DNA of 64,000 nucleotides. Source: Bacteroidia bacterium (GTDB lineage: Bacteria > Bacteroidota > Bacteroidia > Cytophagales > Cyclobacteriaceae). Below are positions 40,572-49,612 of the stretch, one piece after another. The translations under genes and the position numbers were made by a program. Under the pieces are notes generated by a model. The model saw only the letters and a program-made list of their open reading frames with translations, made no database searches and was not told the origin of the DNA. Location: assembly GCA_030426345.1 (NCBI GenBank), contig JAUHYU010000009.1, forward strand, positions 1-64,000, in the 5' to 3' direction. Positions within the stretch are counted from its first letter, which is position 1, and the number at the start of each line of letters is the position of its first letter.

Positions 40572-43500
40572 TTAAAATGTAAGATTAAGGCCGAACACAA
40601 AGGTTTTGGCTTTTGGATAGGCGAATTTATCAATGCCAAAGGATTGGATTCCACCTGTTGAACTATCCGTGTTTACCTCAGGGTCATAGCCGTCATAATC
40701 TGTAATTACAAATAAATTTTGTCCGGTAAAGGTTAGTCTCAATTCTTGAAGCCAGCCTATAGGTTGCGTATTAAATGAATATCCAACTGTTAAATTATTC
40801 AAACGGAGGTAAGACCCATCTTTTAGATAACGTGTTGAAACCGCTGCGGCATTTATGATGCTCTCTTCAGGAAATTCAGTGGCTATATCCGTAGTATTAT
40901 TTGATTTACTCAATAACGTTTTGTAGAAACTACCCATGGCTGTATGGTCATAAATTTCATTCCCAGATACCCCATTAAAACTAGCATTCAAGTCAAATCT
41001 CTTAAAACTTAGGTTTGCATAAAAATTATAGGTCATGTCCGGTAAAGCACTTCCAACCACAGTTCTATCGTTTTCAGTAGATTCTCCATCACCATCGCTA
41101 TCTACAAACTTTGAAAAACCATCTTCATCAATGCCTATAAAAGTTTTCATATAAAAAGCTCCAATTGCCTCACCACTCACGAATCCGTTAATCGTGGCAT
41201 CCGTAAGTCCTTGACCTTGTGCAGATCCAGTAGTTACAATTGTAAAGGGAGAGTCTTCCACAACATTATTAATAAAAGTGGCATTTCCCCCAAACCCATA
41301 TGAAAGCCCTTCACTATTATGCTGCGAAAAATCCAGTGCTATTTCAAGTCCCTTGTTTACAATGGTCATTTCTGGAACATTTGTCCAATAAGTTGGAGCA
41401 ACAGAAATAGGATCTACAGGTACTACCTCTAATAAAATGTTATCTGATACTTTATGGAAATAATCTATCGTACCCGTTAAACTGCCATCAAAAAAACCAA
41501 AGTCAACCCCAATATTAGATTGTGTGGATACTTCCCATTGGATATCTGGATTGGCAAATCGAGTATATACAGACCCTACTGGATAGGGACCATTTTGATC
41601 AATAGGATAACTAACACCACTGGATGTACTCACCGTAAAAGATTCTTTTGTGATTTTGTTTGGAATTTCTTGATTTCCAGTTTTTCCCCAACCTGCTCGA
41701 AGTTTCAGATCACTAAAAAGAGATCCATCCATAAATGACTCTTCTGATATTCTCCATCCTGCAGCAAATGATGGAAATGTTCCATATCTATTGTTTTCGC
41801 CAAATTTAGAAGAACCATCAGCTCTTATTGTAGCTGTTAATAAGTACCTGTCTTTATAACTCCAATTGGCCCTACCAAAGAATGATTGTAGTTCGTTTTC
41901 CCAAGCGCTTCCCGTAGGCTGATTATTATCACTAATAGTAAGTTCTCCACCCAACCCTGGGTTGTATCGAGGTTCAATTCCTGTATCAGGAGCAAATTCA
42001 TCAATTGACCAAGAGCTACCGCGTGAAAAAGTCTTTTGATAAGAATGACCTCCTAAAACACTTAAATTGTGATCTCCTATATCAAACGTATAGGTCAAAT
42101 AGTTTTCTATCAAATTGTTTTCAAAATCTCCAAAAGATTGGGTCAAGTTACCCAAATCATTCCTATCAGTATTGGCAATAGTTTGTTGATCCTGACTGGA
42201 AGATCTGTTTTCGTGGCCGAAATTCATTTTGTACACCAGACCATCAATTATTTCAAAAGAAGGAGCTACATTGATCAAAATTCTACGGGACTCAGAAAAG
42301 TCTCCGACATATTTATTGTGGAGTAAAGGATTGTTCCAGTTTAAGGGGTTATTGATTTCTCCGTCTGCAGTATAAGCATCAAATGTAGGGTTGGTTCCAT
42401 ACCCCAAATTATTGTTTCTAGATTGTTCTGTGACAGTCGTATTTAAATTATAGTCAATATTTAACCTATCATCCAATAATTTTTGAGTTATATTAATTCT
42501 GGCACTTGTTCTTTTTAAACCGGAATTATACACAATCCCTTCTTGGTCTTGCAAACCTAAGGAAGCATAATAATTCAGTTTACTAGTCCCTCCTGATAAA
42601 ACCAAATTGTGATTTTGGGTAATGGCAGTACGCGTCAATTCCTCTTGCCAGTCTGTAGATCCACCACCATCTATCAATTCATTTCCAGGAATTGCCGCCA
42701 CTTGTCGACGGAATTCGTCCGCCCCAAACACAGGTAATGCACGCGCCAGTTTAGATATCCCTAGATTGGAAGAAATAGATACTTTACCAACTCCTTCTTT
42801 TCCCTTTTTAGTAGTGATAAGAACAACTCCATTTGCACCTCTTGCACCGTAGATAGCTGTTGCAGAGGCATCTTTCAAAATATCAATCGTTTCAATATCC
42901 TCCGGATTGATAAAGTTTAATGGACTTCCCCCAGAACCCGTTCCTGCAAGTCCCAATGGAAATCCGTCCAAAACGAATAAAGGCCCTGAGCCTGCGCGAA
43001 GCGTTCCTTGCCCACGAATAACGATACGTTGGCCACTGCCAGGCTCTCCACTTGAAGAAGTGACATCAACACCCGCAGCTTTACCTTGTATTAATTGTCC
43101 TGCATTGTTTACAACTCCTTTGTTAAAGTCTTCACTGGTTACGCGCTTTACGGCACCGGTTACATCTTTTGTCTTTTGTGTACCATAACCAACAACCACA
43201 ATCTCTCCGAGTGTGGTAACATCTACGGTAAGGTTCAAGTTGATTACACTTTGGTTGCCGATGGTTACTTCTTCTTGTATAAACCCAACAGAACTAAATA
43301 CTAATACGGGATTGTCCCCAGGCACTTCCAAGGAATAATTGCCATCCAAATCCGTGACCGTACCATTACTGGTTCCTTTCACGATTACATTTACTCCTGG
43401 TAGGCCTTCAGTATCTTCTGATGATGTGACCTTTCCAGAAATAGTGCGACCTTGAATAACCACCTCAATATCGCTATTGGATTTTAGTTCCAATTGCTTG

Positions 43501-43850
43501 ACACTTATATTCAGGTTGACCTGCTTGAAATGCAGATTGGCTTTTTTTGCAACTTGAAGCAGAAGGTCTTCCACTTTTCCGTTTTTGAATTCCAGATTGA
43601 TCTTCTGATCTATATTGATTTTTTCATCACTATAGATGAAGCTGAAATCTGTTTTGCGTTCAACTGCCCTAAATATTTGTTTAAGGTTGGCGTTTTGAAG
43701 AGATAGAGAAATATCAACTTCTTTTACACTTTTTATTTGGGCGTTGCTGTCTGCCGCGAGCATAGTTCCAAAACTAACGCAAGCTGCAAACAATCCATAC
43801 ATGACATATTTTGTAGCCATTAATACTTTTTGTAGAATATTAAAATTCAT
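40572..43850 (-). CDS. SusC/RagA family TonB-dependent transporter with N-terminal STN signalling domain
   Basis: STN region, carboxypeptidase-like domain, plug TGAVKRVTSEDFNKG, DILKDASATAIYGARGANGVVLITTKKG, C-terminal beta-barrel ending in LNLTF. Confidence 0.96.
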   Translation of the reverse strand: MNFNILQKVLMATKYVMYGLFAACVSFGTMLAADSNAQIKSVKEVDISLSLQNANLKQIFRAVERKTDFSFIYSDEKINIDQKINLEFKNGKVEDLLLQVAKKANLHFKQVNLNISVKQLELKSNSDIEVVIQGRTISGKVTSSEDTEGLPGVNVIVKGTSNGTVTDLDGNYSLEVPGDNPVLVFSSVGFIQEEVTIGNQSVINLNLTVDVTTLGEIVVVGYGTQKTKDVTGAVKRVTSEDFNKGVVNNAGQLIQGKAAGVDVTSSSGEPGSGQRIVIRGQGTLRAGSGPLFVLDGFPLGLAGTGSGGSPLNFINPEDIETIDILKDASATAIYGARGANGVVLITTKKGKEGVGKVSISSNLGISKLARALPVFGADEFRRQVAAIPGNELIDGGGSTDWQEELTRTAITQNHNLVLSGGTSKLNYYASLGLQDQEGIVYNSGLKRTSARINITQKLLDDRLNIDYNLNTTVTEQSRNNNLGYGTNPTFDAYTADGEINNPLNWNNPLLHNKYVGDFSESRRILINVAPSFEIIDGLVYKMNFGHENRSSSQDQQTIANTDRNDLGNLTQSFGDFENNLIENYLTYTFDIGDHNLSVLGGHSYQKTFSRGSSWSIDEFAPDTGIEPRYNPGLGGELTISDNNQPTGSAWENELQSFFGRANWSYKDRYLLTATIRADGSSKFGENNRYGTFPSFAAGWRISEESFMDGSLFSDLKLRAGWGKTGNQEIPNKITKESFTVSTSSGVSYPIDQNGPYPVGSVYTRFANPDIQWEVSTQSNIGVDFGFFDGSLTGTIDYFHKVSDNILLEVVPVDPISVAPTYWTNVPEMTIVNKGLEIALDFSQHNSEGLSYGFGGNATFINNVVEDSPFTIVTTGSAQGQGLTDATINGFVSGEAIGAFYMKTFIGIDEDGFSKFVDSDGDGESTENDRTVVGSALPDMTYNFYANLSFKRFDLNASFNGVSGNEIYDHTAMGSFYKTLLSKSNNTTDIATEFPEESIINAAAVSTRYLKDGSYLRLNNLTVGYSFNTQPIGWLQELRLTFTGQNLFVITDYDGYDPEVNTDSSTGGIQSFGIDKFAYPKAKTFVFGLNLTF

Positions 43851-43944
43851 AATTTCGTTTGTTTTTAATTAAACATATTCCAAATGGAACCCTGTGATAT
43901 ATTTATGATTTTAGCGGATGATAAATATGAGGAGGATTCCGATG

Positions 43945-43980
43945 GGCCGGAAGATCCCTGATCTTCCGGCCTTCTTTTTT
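43945..43980 (+). terminator. Plus-strand-oriented intrinsic terminator upstream of susC-like gene
   Basis: GGCCGGAAGATC-CCT-GATCTTCCGGCC, 12-bp perfect stem, followed on + strand by TTCTTTTTT. Confidence 0.75.
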
Positions 43981-44005
43981 GTTATGATTTATTCATTGGC
44001 AGTTT

Positions 44006-45091
44006 TCAGTTAAAGTTTATCATTACATTTTTATTTTGAATTTTATAGGTAAACCCCAGCGAAAAGCCGAGGTTGTTCAGTACATTGTTCAAGTATTCTT
44101 TCTTGAATTGCCCTGAGCATGTCAAAGTTTTGTTGGGGAGCGCGTTGACCTTTATGTCAACGTTGTACCATCTTTCAAGGGTTTTGATGGCCTCTATAAG
44201 ATTGGTTTTGTCAAAATAAATGATGCCGTCTTTCCAGAGCAGGGTTTTATTAGCGTCAAACGCCCCTTTTTCCATGGTTCCCGATGGTCTGTCAACAGTA
44301 GCTTTTTCTCCAGGGGATAGATGGATTGAATTATCATGATTGTCTTGCACCAGGACTTTTCCAGTAACCAGTGCTATTTCGATTTCCTTTTCTGTAGCAT
44401 AAGAGTTGATGTTGAAGGAAGTGCCCAAAGCCGTTGTGGTCAATTGATCCGTACGCACGGAAAATGGGTTGTTTATATCTTTTGTAACCTCAAAGAATGC
44501 CTCTCCTTGTAAAAAAACCTCTCGTTTGCCTAATGCAAAATTATCGGCATACCGCAGTTCACTTTCCGCATTGAGGTATACTGTAGATCCGTCAGGTAGA
44601 TGTACTTGAGATTTCTGGCCTGCCGGGTTCGATTTTATTATTTCAGTCACTACTGGAGGAGCAACTACTTTATCTGGTTCCTGAAACGAAAACTGAAAAG
44701 CAAAAAAGACTGCGATTGCCGCGGCGGCAAATAAGCTCCACACTACTTTTCTATCCTTACTTTTATGCGAACTTATATCCATGGATTTTGGATGGATCTC
44801 TCCCTTCAATTCATGTTCGAGGTTGCTTAGTTTGATGCGTTGCCATAGTTTTTCCTTAGCAGAATCCGAATAAGAGACTTTTATGGAATATATACTTTTG
44901 ACAATGGATTGGGCTTCATTGATGTGGTCGGGGAATTTCTGATGCAAAAGCATCCATTTTCCATGAGCTTCACCCTTTTTGTCACAAGGACTTAGCGTCC
45001 AATCAATAAATGATTTATCATGGATCAGTTCCTCTATTGTATATTTTTTTCCCTCCACAGATTGCCTATTTATATATATGAGGCATGGCAT
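44006..45091 (-). CDS. FecR-family anti-sigma factor
   Basis: SQVHLPDGSTVYLNAESELRY, FLQGEAFFEV, C-terminal TCSGQFKKEYLNNVLNNLGFSLGFTYKIQ. Confidence 0.93.
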   Translation of the reverse strand: MPCLIYINRQSVEGKKYTIEELIHDKSFIDWTLSPCDKKGEAHGKWMLLHQKFPDHINEAQSIVKSIYSIKVSYSDSAKEKLWQRIKLSNLEHELKGEIHPKSMDISSHKSKDRKVVWSLFAAAAIAVFFAFQFSFQEPDKVVAPPVVTEIIKSNPAGQKSQVHLPDGSTVYLNAESELRYADNFALGKREVFLQGEAFFEVTKDINNPFSVRTDQLTTTALGTSFNINSYATEKEIEIALVTGKVLVQDNHDNSIHLSPGEKATVDRPSGTMEKGAFDANKTLLWKDGIIYFDKTNLIEAIKTLERWYNVDIKVNALPNKTLTCSGQFKKEYLNNVLNNLGFSLGFTYKIQNKNVMINFN

Positions 45092-45203
45092 TGATACTTC
45101 TCACCAATAAATGTTGAATTTCTTTTTACTTCGGGAAAATTTCTGCTGTCTTGGATGCCTTAAGAAATAAATTTTTGCCTCTCAATAGCAATTCCTCAAC
45201 TTA

Positions 45204-45839
45204 TTACAGGAAAGGGACAAGAAGGCAAGCTGTGGAAAGCATGGCTTTTCTCAGGGAGCTGATAGCTTTGGAAACTAAATTGTAAGTAGCATTTGGAGAG
45301 ATATTCATGATGGAAGAAATCTCGTCATAACTCAGATCATTGAAAAACCGAAGACTTATCACCTCATGTTGCCTTCTGGAGAGTGTTCTGATCGCTTTTT
45401 TCAATTTCTGATTTTGTTCGACTAACAATTCATTATTGATCCTGCGTTCTTCGACGTCTATTTCATAAATCTCAGAATCGTCTCTGTGGGCTTCCCGGTG
45501 CAACTCATTGTGTCGGCCGGATTTTTTAATGTATCTGAATATTTTCCTTCTCATTGAAATGAGCAGATAATTACGGAGGGATGTGGAAATATTCAGACTT
45601 TGCCTTTTGCGCCAAAGCTCGATAAACAATTCGTGGATGCAGTCTTCCACAATATTTTTTTCGCCTATCATCTTCATGCCATAATCAAACAAGGCATCGA
45701 TGCAGTCTTTATATATTTGCTCGTAGGCGGTATCATCCCCATTGGCAAATGATTGCCAGAAGTTAGTCGATGATTCTTCCGTAGTTTCTTTTGGGTACAT
45801 TGAATGCCGTAAATATATCCAATATACAAAATGAAGCAA
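45204..45839 (-). CDS. ECF sigma-70 factor (FecI-like)
   Basis: AYEQIYKDCIDALFDYGMKMIGEKNIVEDCIHELFIELWRKR, LSRRQHEVISLRFFNDLSYDEISSIMNIS. Confidence 0.94.
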   Translation of the reverse strand: MLHFVYWIYLRHSMYPKETTEESSTNFWQSFANGDDTAYEQIYKDCIDALFDYGMKMIGEKNIVEDCIHELFIELWRKRQSLNISTSLRNYLLISMRRKIFRYIKKSGRHNELHREAHRDDSEIYEIDVEERRINNELLVEQNQKLKKAIRTLSRRQHEVISLRFFNDLSYDEISSIMNISPNATYNLVSKAISSLRKAMLSTACLLVPFL

Positions 45840-45890
45840 TATTTATTTAGCAATTAGGCGTCAAACCTATTTCTTTTTGTGGATTGCGCA

Positions 45891-48566
45891 TTAGAAATTA
45901 CCTCCAACCACGACTTTTTTTCTATAAAGTTTCCTAAACCCGGAGGTATTATAGACCTCAACATATACAATGTAAGCGCCCATTCTCACCTGTTGGCTGT
46001 TGTCATCAAGGCCTTCCCATTTGAAATTTTCTTTGGCACCAATGGATTTATGGGATATGATGGACTTTATCTTTCTTCCAGAGGCGTCGAGAATCATGAT
46101 ACTTGCCATATTTCCATTATTTGGAAATCGGCATTGGATGGTTGTGAAATTTGCGTAGCCACTATTCCCGGGAGCGAAAGTTTTGGGGAATACAACTATT
46201 TCTTCGCCTTCTGAATTACTGTTCATGTGCTGCGAATTTACACTTCCGGGTGTGGCAAACCCGGAAGTACTTGCGGCAGACTGCCAGTTGTCCGGGCTAT
46301 TGGTTGGGCTTTCAAAGGCAATTCGTTCCAGTGAAACTCCATCGACATCCCGCAAAAATCCCGAATGAAAATCTTCACTGTAGTGAAAAAAATCTATCAT
46401 TTTTCCATCAGGATCGGCGATAAAAACGTCTCCTTCATCATTGTTGAAAGCAGGCAGATCCTCCACCTCCAGTATATTTTTTGTTTCAACACCAGGATAC
46501 TGATTTTGTAACTTTCCTGGGTTTTCAGTCAGGGCAAGATATTGCGTTGGTTCTAAAATGAAATGATCGTAGATGATTGGTTTGCTAGTTTCATTTCCGA
46601 CCAAGAGGTCTTTCAGGTCAATGTATTTATCGGAAATATTGTACAGCTCGACGAAATCAACTCCATCGCCCAATGGATTAAATAATATTTCATTGATCAA
46701 TATATCTAGACTATCTGCCCTTTCCGGCAATACAAAACTTCCAGAAGTCTCTTTTTGTACATTTCCGGCACAGTCTTGCAGGTTTTTTGCCGTAAGGGTA
46801 TAAACCGTCTTAGGTAAAACCGATTCATGGAAATTTAAAGCTATTTCGTTCAGTTCTGGAGATTTTAGTTCCACACCACTAATTTGAACCTCAGGAATGA
46901 TTGAAAAATCCATGGATTCCAGATCTTGTGGAATGATTTTTTCGCTGAGGTACACGATAGCTGATGTTGGTGTCGCAGCAATTATTTTGGTGATTTCTGG
47001 TGCAGAAAGGTCTGTCATTGGCTCCTTTATAGAGTTTTCCTTTCCCGGTGTTCCTCCTGAAGCATCCTCAGAAGCCGCCCAGTTTTCTTCCCCTTTGCAG
47101 GGAAAATAAACGTCGATCATTTCCAAAGACCAGCCTCCATCATCCTTGTCGATGCTCTTATACCATGTGTCTTTATATTCTACAGAAAAAACCAAACCTC
47201 CCAAATGATTGAGCAAAGAAATCCGTTCGCCACGGTTGTTCAAGCTTGGCCAGTTAGAAACCTTTACGGGACGACCATATTGTGCTAAATGTTCGACAGC
47301 AGCTGATGCACACAAAATGATGTATTCATCTGGGTTTATAGTCAAATCGGGAATCGTGGTAGTGTCATTGCCGACGATCAGTTTTACTTGGTTCAATTCG
47401 TAATGTTCTTCGTGAGGGTTGTGGATTTCCAGATATTCATGCTCTGGCAAATCAACTTCTGGTGTGGGATCTGCCATAATTTCTGTAATTAGAATATCAC
47501 CAAACCCAAGTATCTGTGGAGCCACATAAGTGAATGAAATATCTGTTGGCGGCATCACATTGGAATATAAATCTTCCAAACCATTCATGGATATTTGGTG
47601 CATTATCTTATCCGAAAACTTCTTCTCGAAAGTGAGCAGCACGGAATTTCCATTGGTAAGAATTGCCAATTTTGGATTGGCGATTCCATTATCAACAGAA
47701 TAATTTGATGGGTTATTTGCTGAAGGTTCGCTAATGTTTTCAGTGAAATTAATTTGCAAGGTGGAATCGGAAAGTACCACTACCGAGTCAACGACAGGAG
47801 GTTGATTGTCCGAGTGGGCTTTGCCTGTGATGTGCAAATCGTCAAAGAAAAATTTATCGGATCGGGTAGAAGAATAATTGCATAAAATGCCAAAATACTT
47901 TGAGCTGAAATTAGTGCCTAACGTGAAAGTTCCTTGCGAAACATAGTTGCTATCGAGATTTGGATCGACAAGCAGATTCCACTCATTTTCATGGTTTTTA
48001 GACACTTTTATGTTCATCGCAACTTGACTGACATCTACCAGATCATCCTCACCATCAATTATTTTGGTAGCTTCTGATTTTTCTCCAGACTGTAAGTACA
48101 GGCTCACATCATCTTGAGTAGTTCCTATCCGAACAAAAAAACCATTTAATCGATTTTCGAGGCTTTCTTGATCAGAAATGAGGTATATATCCATGAAATT
48201 GTTTGAAGAGGGATTGAAGTCGAGTTGAATAAAAAACGACCATTCCGCTTCTTCAATAATGTCGCTCTGTGTGACAAGGAAAGACTGACCATCCTCAGGA
48301 AGCGCTGACAATTGAAGTTGAAAGCTGGGATTAACCATGAAATCCGTTGTTTCACCAGACCAAGAGGGAGAATCGGTGAAATTCCCATCAGCAAAATCAT
48401 CCATGATAATAGACTGGGCCGAAGTGGCCAATGCTATTTGCGCAAGGATTATAAAAATGAAAATGGATTTCATCATAACATTACCAACAGTTGTTTTAAA
48501 GAAAACATTTTCGCCTAAAACGCAACTCCTTAATCCTAAAACTGTTAATTTTGCAGCCCAATTCAA
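45891..48566 (-). CDS. Large exported protein with lamin-tail domains and FlgD-like/T9SS-type C-terminal domain
   Basis: ILITEIMADPTPEVDLPEHEYLEIHNPHEE and ILINEILFNPLGDGVDFVELYNISDKYIDL (lamin-tail), C-term FKWEGLDDNSQQVRMGAYIVYVEVY. Confidence 0.82.
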   Translation of the reverse strand: MNWAAKLTVLGLRSCVLGENVFFKTTVGNVMMKSIFIFIILAQIALATSAQSIIMDDFADGNFTDSPSWSGETTDFMVNPSFQLQLSALPEDGQSFLVTQSDIIEEAEWSFFIQLDFNPSSNNFMDIYLISDQESLENRLNGFFVRIGTTQDDVSLYLQSGEKSEATKIIDGEDDLVDVSQVAMNIKVSKNHENEWNLLVDPNLDSNYVSQGTFTLGTNFSSKYFGILCNYSSTRSDKFFFDDLHITGKAHSDNQPPVVDSVVVLSDSTLQINFTENISEPSANNPSNYSVDNGIANPKLAILTNGNSVLLTFEKKFSDKIMHQISMNGLEDLYSNVMPPTDISFTYVAPQILGFGDILITEIMADPTPEVDLPEHEYLEIHNPHEEHYELNQVKLIVGNDTTTIPDLTINPDEYIILCASAAVEHLAQYGRPVKVSNWPSLNNRGERISLLNHLGGLVFSVEYKDTWYKSIDKDDGGWSLEMIDVYFPCKGEENWAASEDASGGTPGKENSIKEPMTDLSAPEITKIIAATPTSAIVYLSEKIIPQDLESMDFSIIPEVQISGVELKSPELNEIALNFHESVLPKTVYTLTAKNLQDCAGNVQKETSGSFVLPERADSLDILINEILFNPLGDGVDFVELYNISDKYIDLKDLLVGNETSKPIIYDHFILEPTQYLALTENPGKLQNQYPGVETKNILEVEDLPAFNNDEGDVFIADPDGKMIDFFHYSEDFHSGFLRDVDGVSLERIAFESPTNSPDNWQSAASTSGFATPGSVNSQHMNSNSEGEEIVVFPKTFAPGNSGYANFTTIQCRFPNNGNMASIMILDASGRKIKSIISHKSIGAKENFKWEGLDDNSQQVRMGAYIVYVEVYNTSGFRKLYRKKVVVGGNF

Positions 48567-48605
48567 ATTGGTCAGTTTTAAGGTTTTAATATAATAAATA
48601 AAACA

Positions 48606-49610
48606 ATGAAATTAGCAGTTGTCGGAGCCACAGGACTTGTTGGCGGAGAAATTTTGGAAGTGCTGGATGAGCGGAATTTTCAGTACGATGAATTGATGTT
48701 GGTCGCTTCGGAGAGATCCGTTGGTAAGAAAATGGAATATAAGGGAAAGACATATTCCGTGATTGGATTGGCCGATGCTGTAGCAAAAAAACCTGATGTA
48801 GCCATATTCTCTGCGGGTGGAGGAACTTCGCTCGAATGGGCACCAAAGTTTGCTGAGGTGGGAACTATCGTCATCGACAACTCTTCTGCCTGGAGGATGA
48901 ATCCAAAAAACAAGTTGATCGTGCCTGAAATCAATGCCAAGGAATTAACCATCGACCATCGTGTGATTGCCAATCCAAATTGCTCGACCATCCAGATGGT
49001 TGTCGCATTGGCGCCGCTTCACGAAAAATATAAAATCAAACGCATTGTAGTTTCTACCTACCAGTCTGTTACTGGAACGGGCAAGGCTGCTGTGGATCAG
49101 TTGAACAATGAGCGGGCTGGCAAGGTCGGCGAAAAAGTATATCCTCATCCGATAGACATGAATGTGTTGCCTCATATCGATGTATTTCTTGATAATGGTT
49201 ATACCAAAGAGGAAATGAAAATGGTGAACGAAACCAAAAAGATTTTCTCTGATGATTCTATTCAGGTAACGGCAACAACTGTCCGCCTACCCGTGATGGG
49301 AGGGCATTCTGAGTCTGTAAATGTGGAATTTGACAAAGATTTTGATATTGATGAAGTAAAAAGTTTGTTGGCAAATTTTCCAGGGGTGATTCTGGAAGAC
49401 GATGTCGCAAACAATGTGTATCCAATGCCATTGAACGCCCATAAAAAAGATGAGGTTTTTGTTGGCAGGTTGCGCAGGGACGAGTCACAGCCCAACACGT
49501 TGAACATGTGGGTAGTCGCAGACAATTTGAGAAAAGGTGCCGCTACAAATGCTATTCAGATCGCAGAATATATGGTTGAACACAACCTGATCCCACAACT
49601 TCAGGACTAA
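48606..49610 (+). CDS. asd: Aspartate-semialdehyde dehydrogenase
   Basis: VGATGLVGGEILEVLDER, NPNCSTIQMVVALAPLH, RLPVMGGHSESVNVEF. Confidence 0.97.
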   Translation: MKLAVVGATGLVGGEILEVLDERNFQYDELMLVASERSVGKKMEYKGKTYSVIGLADAVAKKPDVAIFSAGGGTSLEWAPKFAEVGTIVIDNSSAWRMNPKNKLIVPEINAKELTIDHRVIANPNCSTIQMVVALAPLHEKYKIKRIVVSTYQSVTGTGKAAVDQLNNERAGKVGEKVYPHPIDMNVLPHIDVFLDNGYTKEEMKMVNETKKIFSDDSIQVTATTVRLPVMGGHSESVNVEFDKDFDIDEVKSLLANFPGVILEDDVANNVYPMPLNAHKKDEVFVGRLRRDESQPNTLNMWVVADNLRKGAATNAIQIAEYMVEHNLIPQLQD

Positions 49611-49612
49611 TT

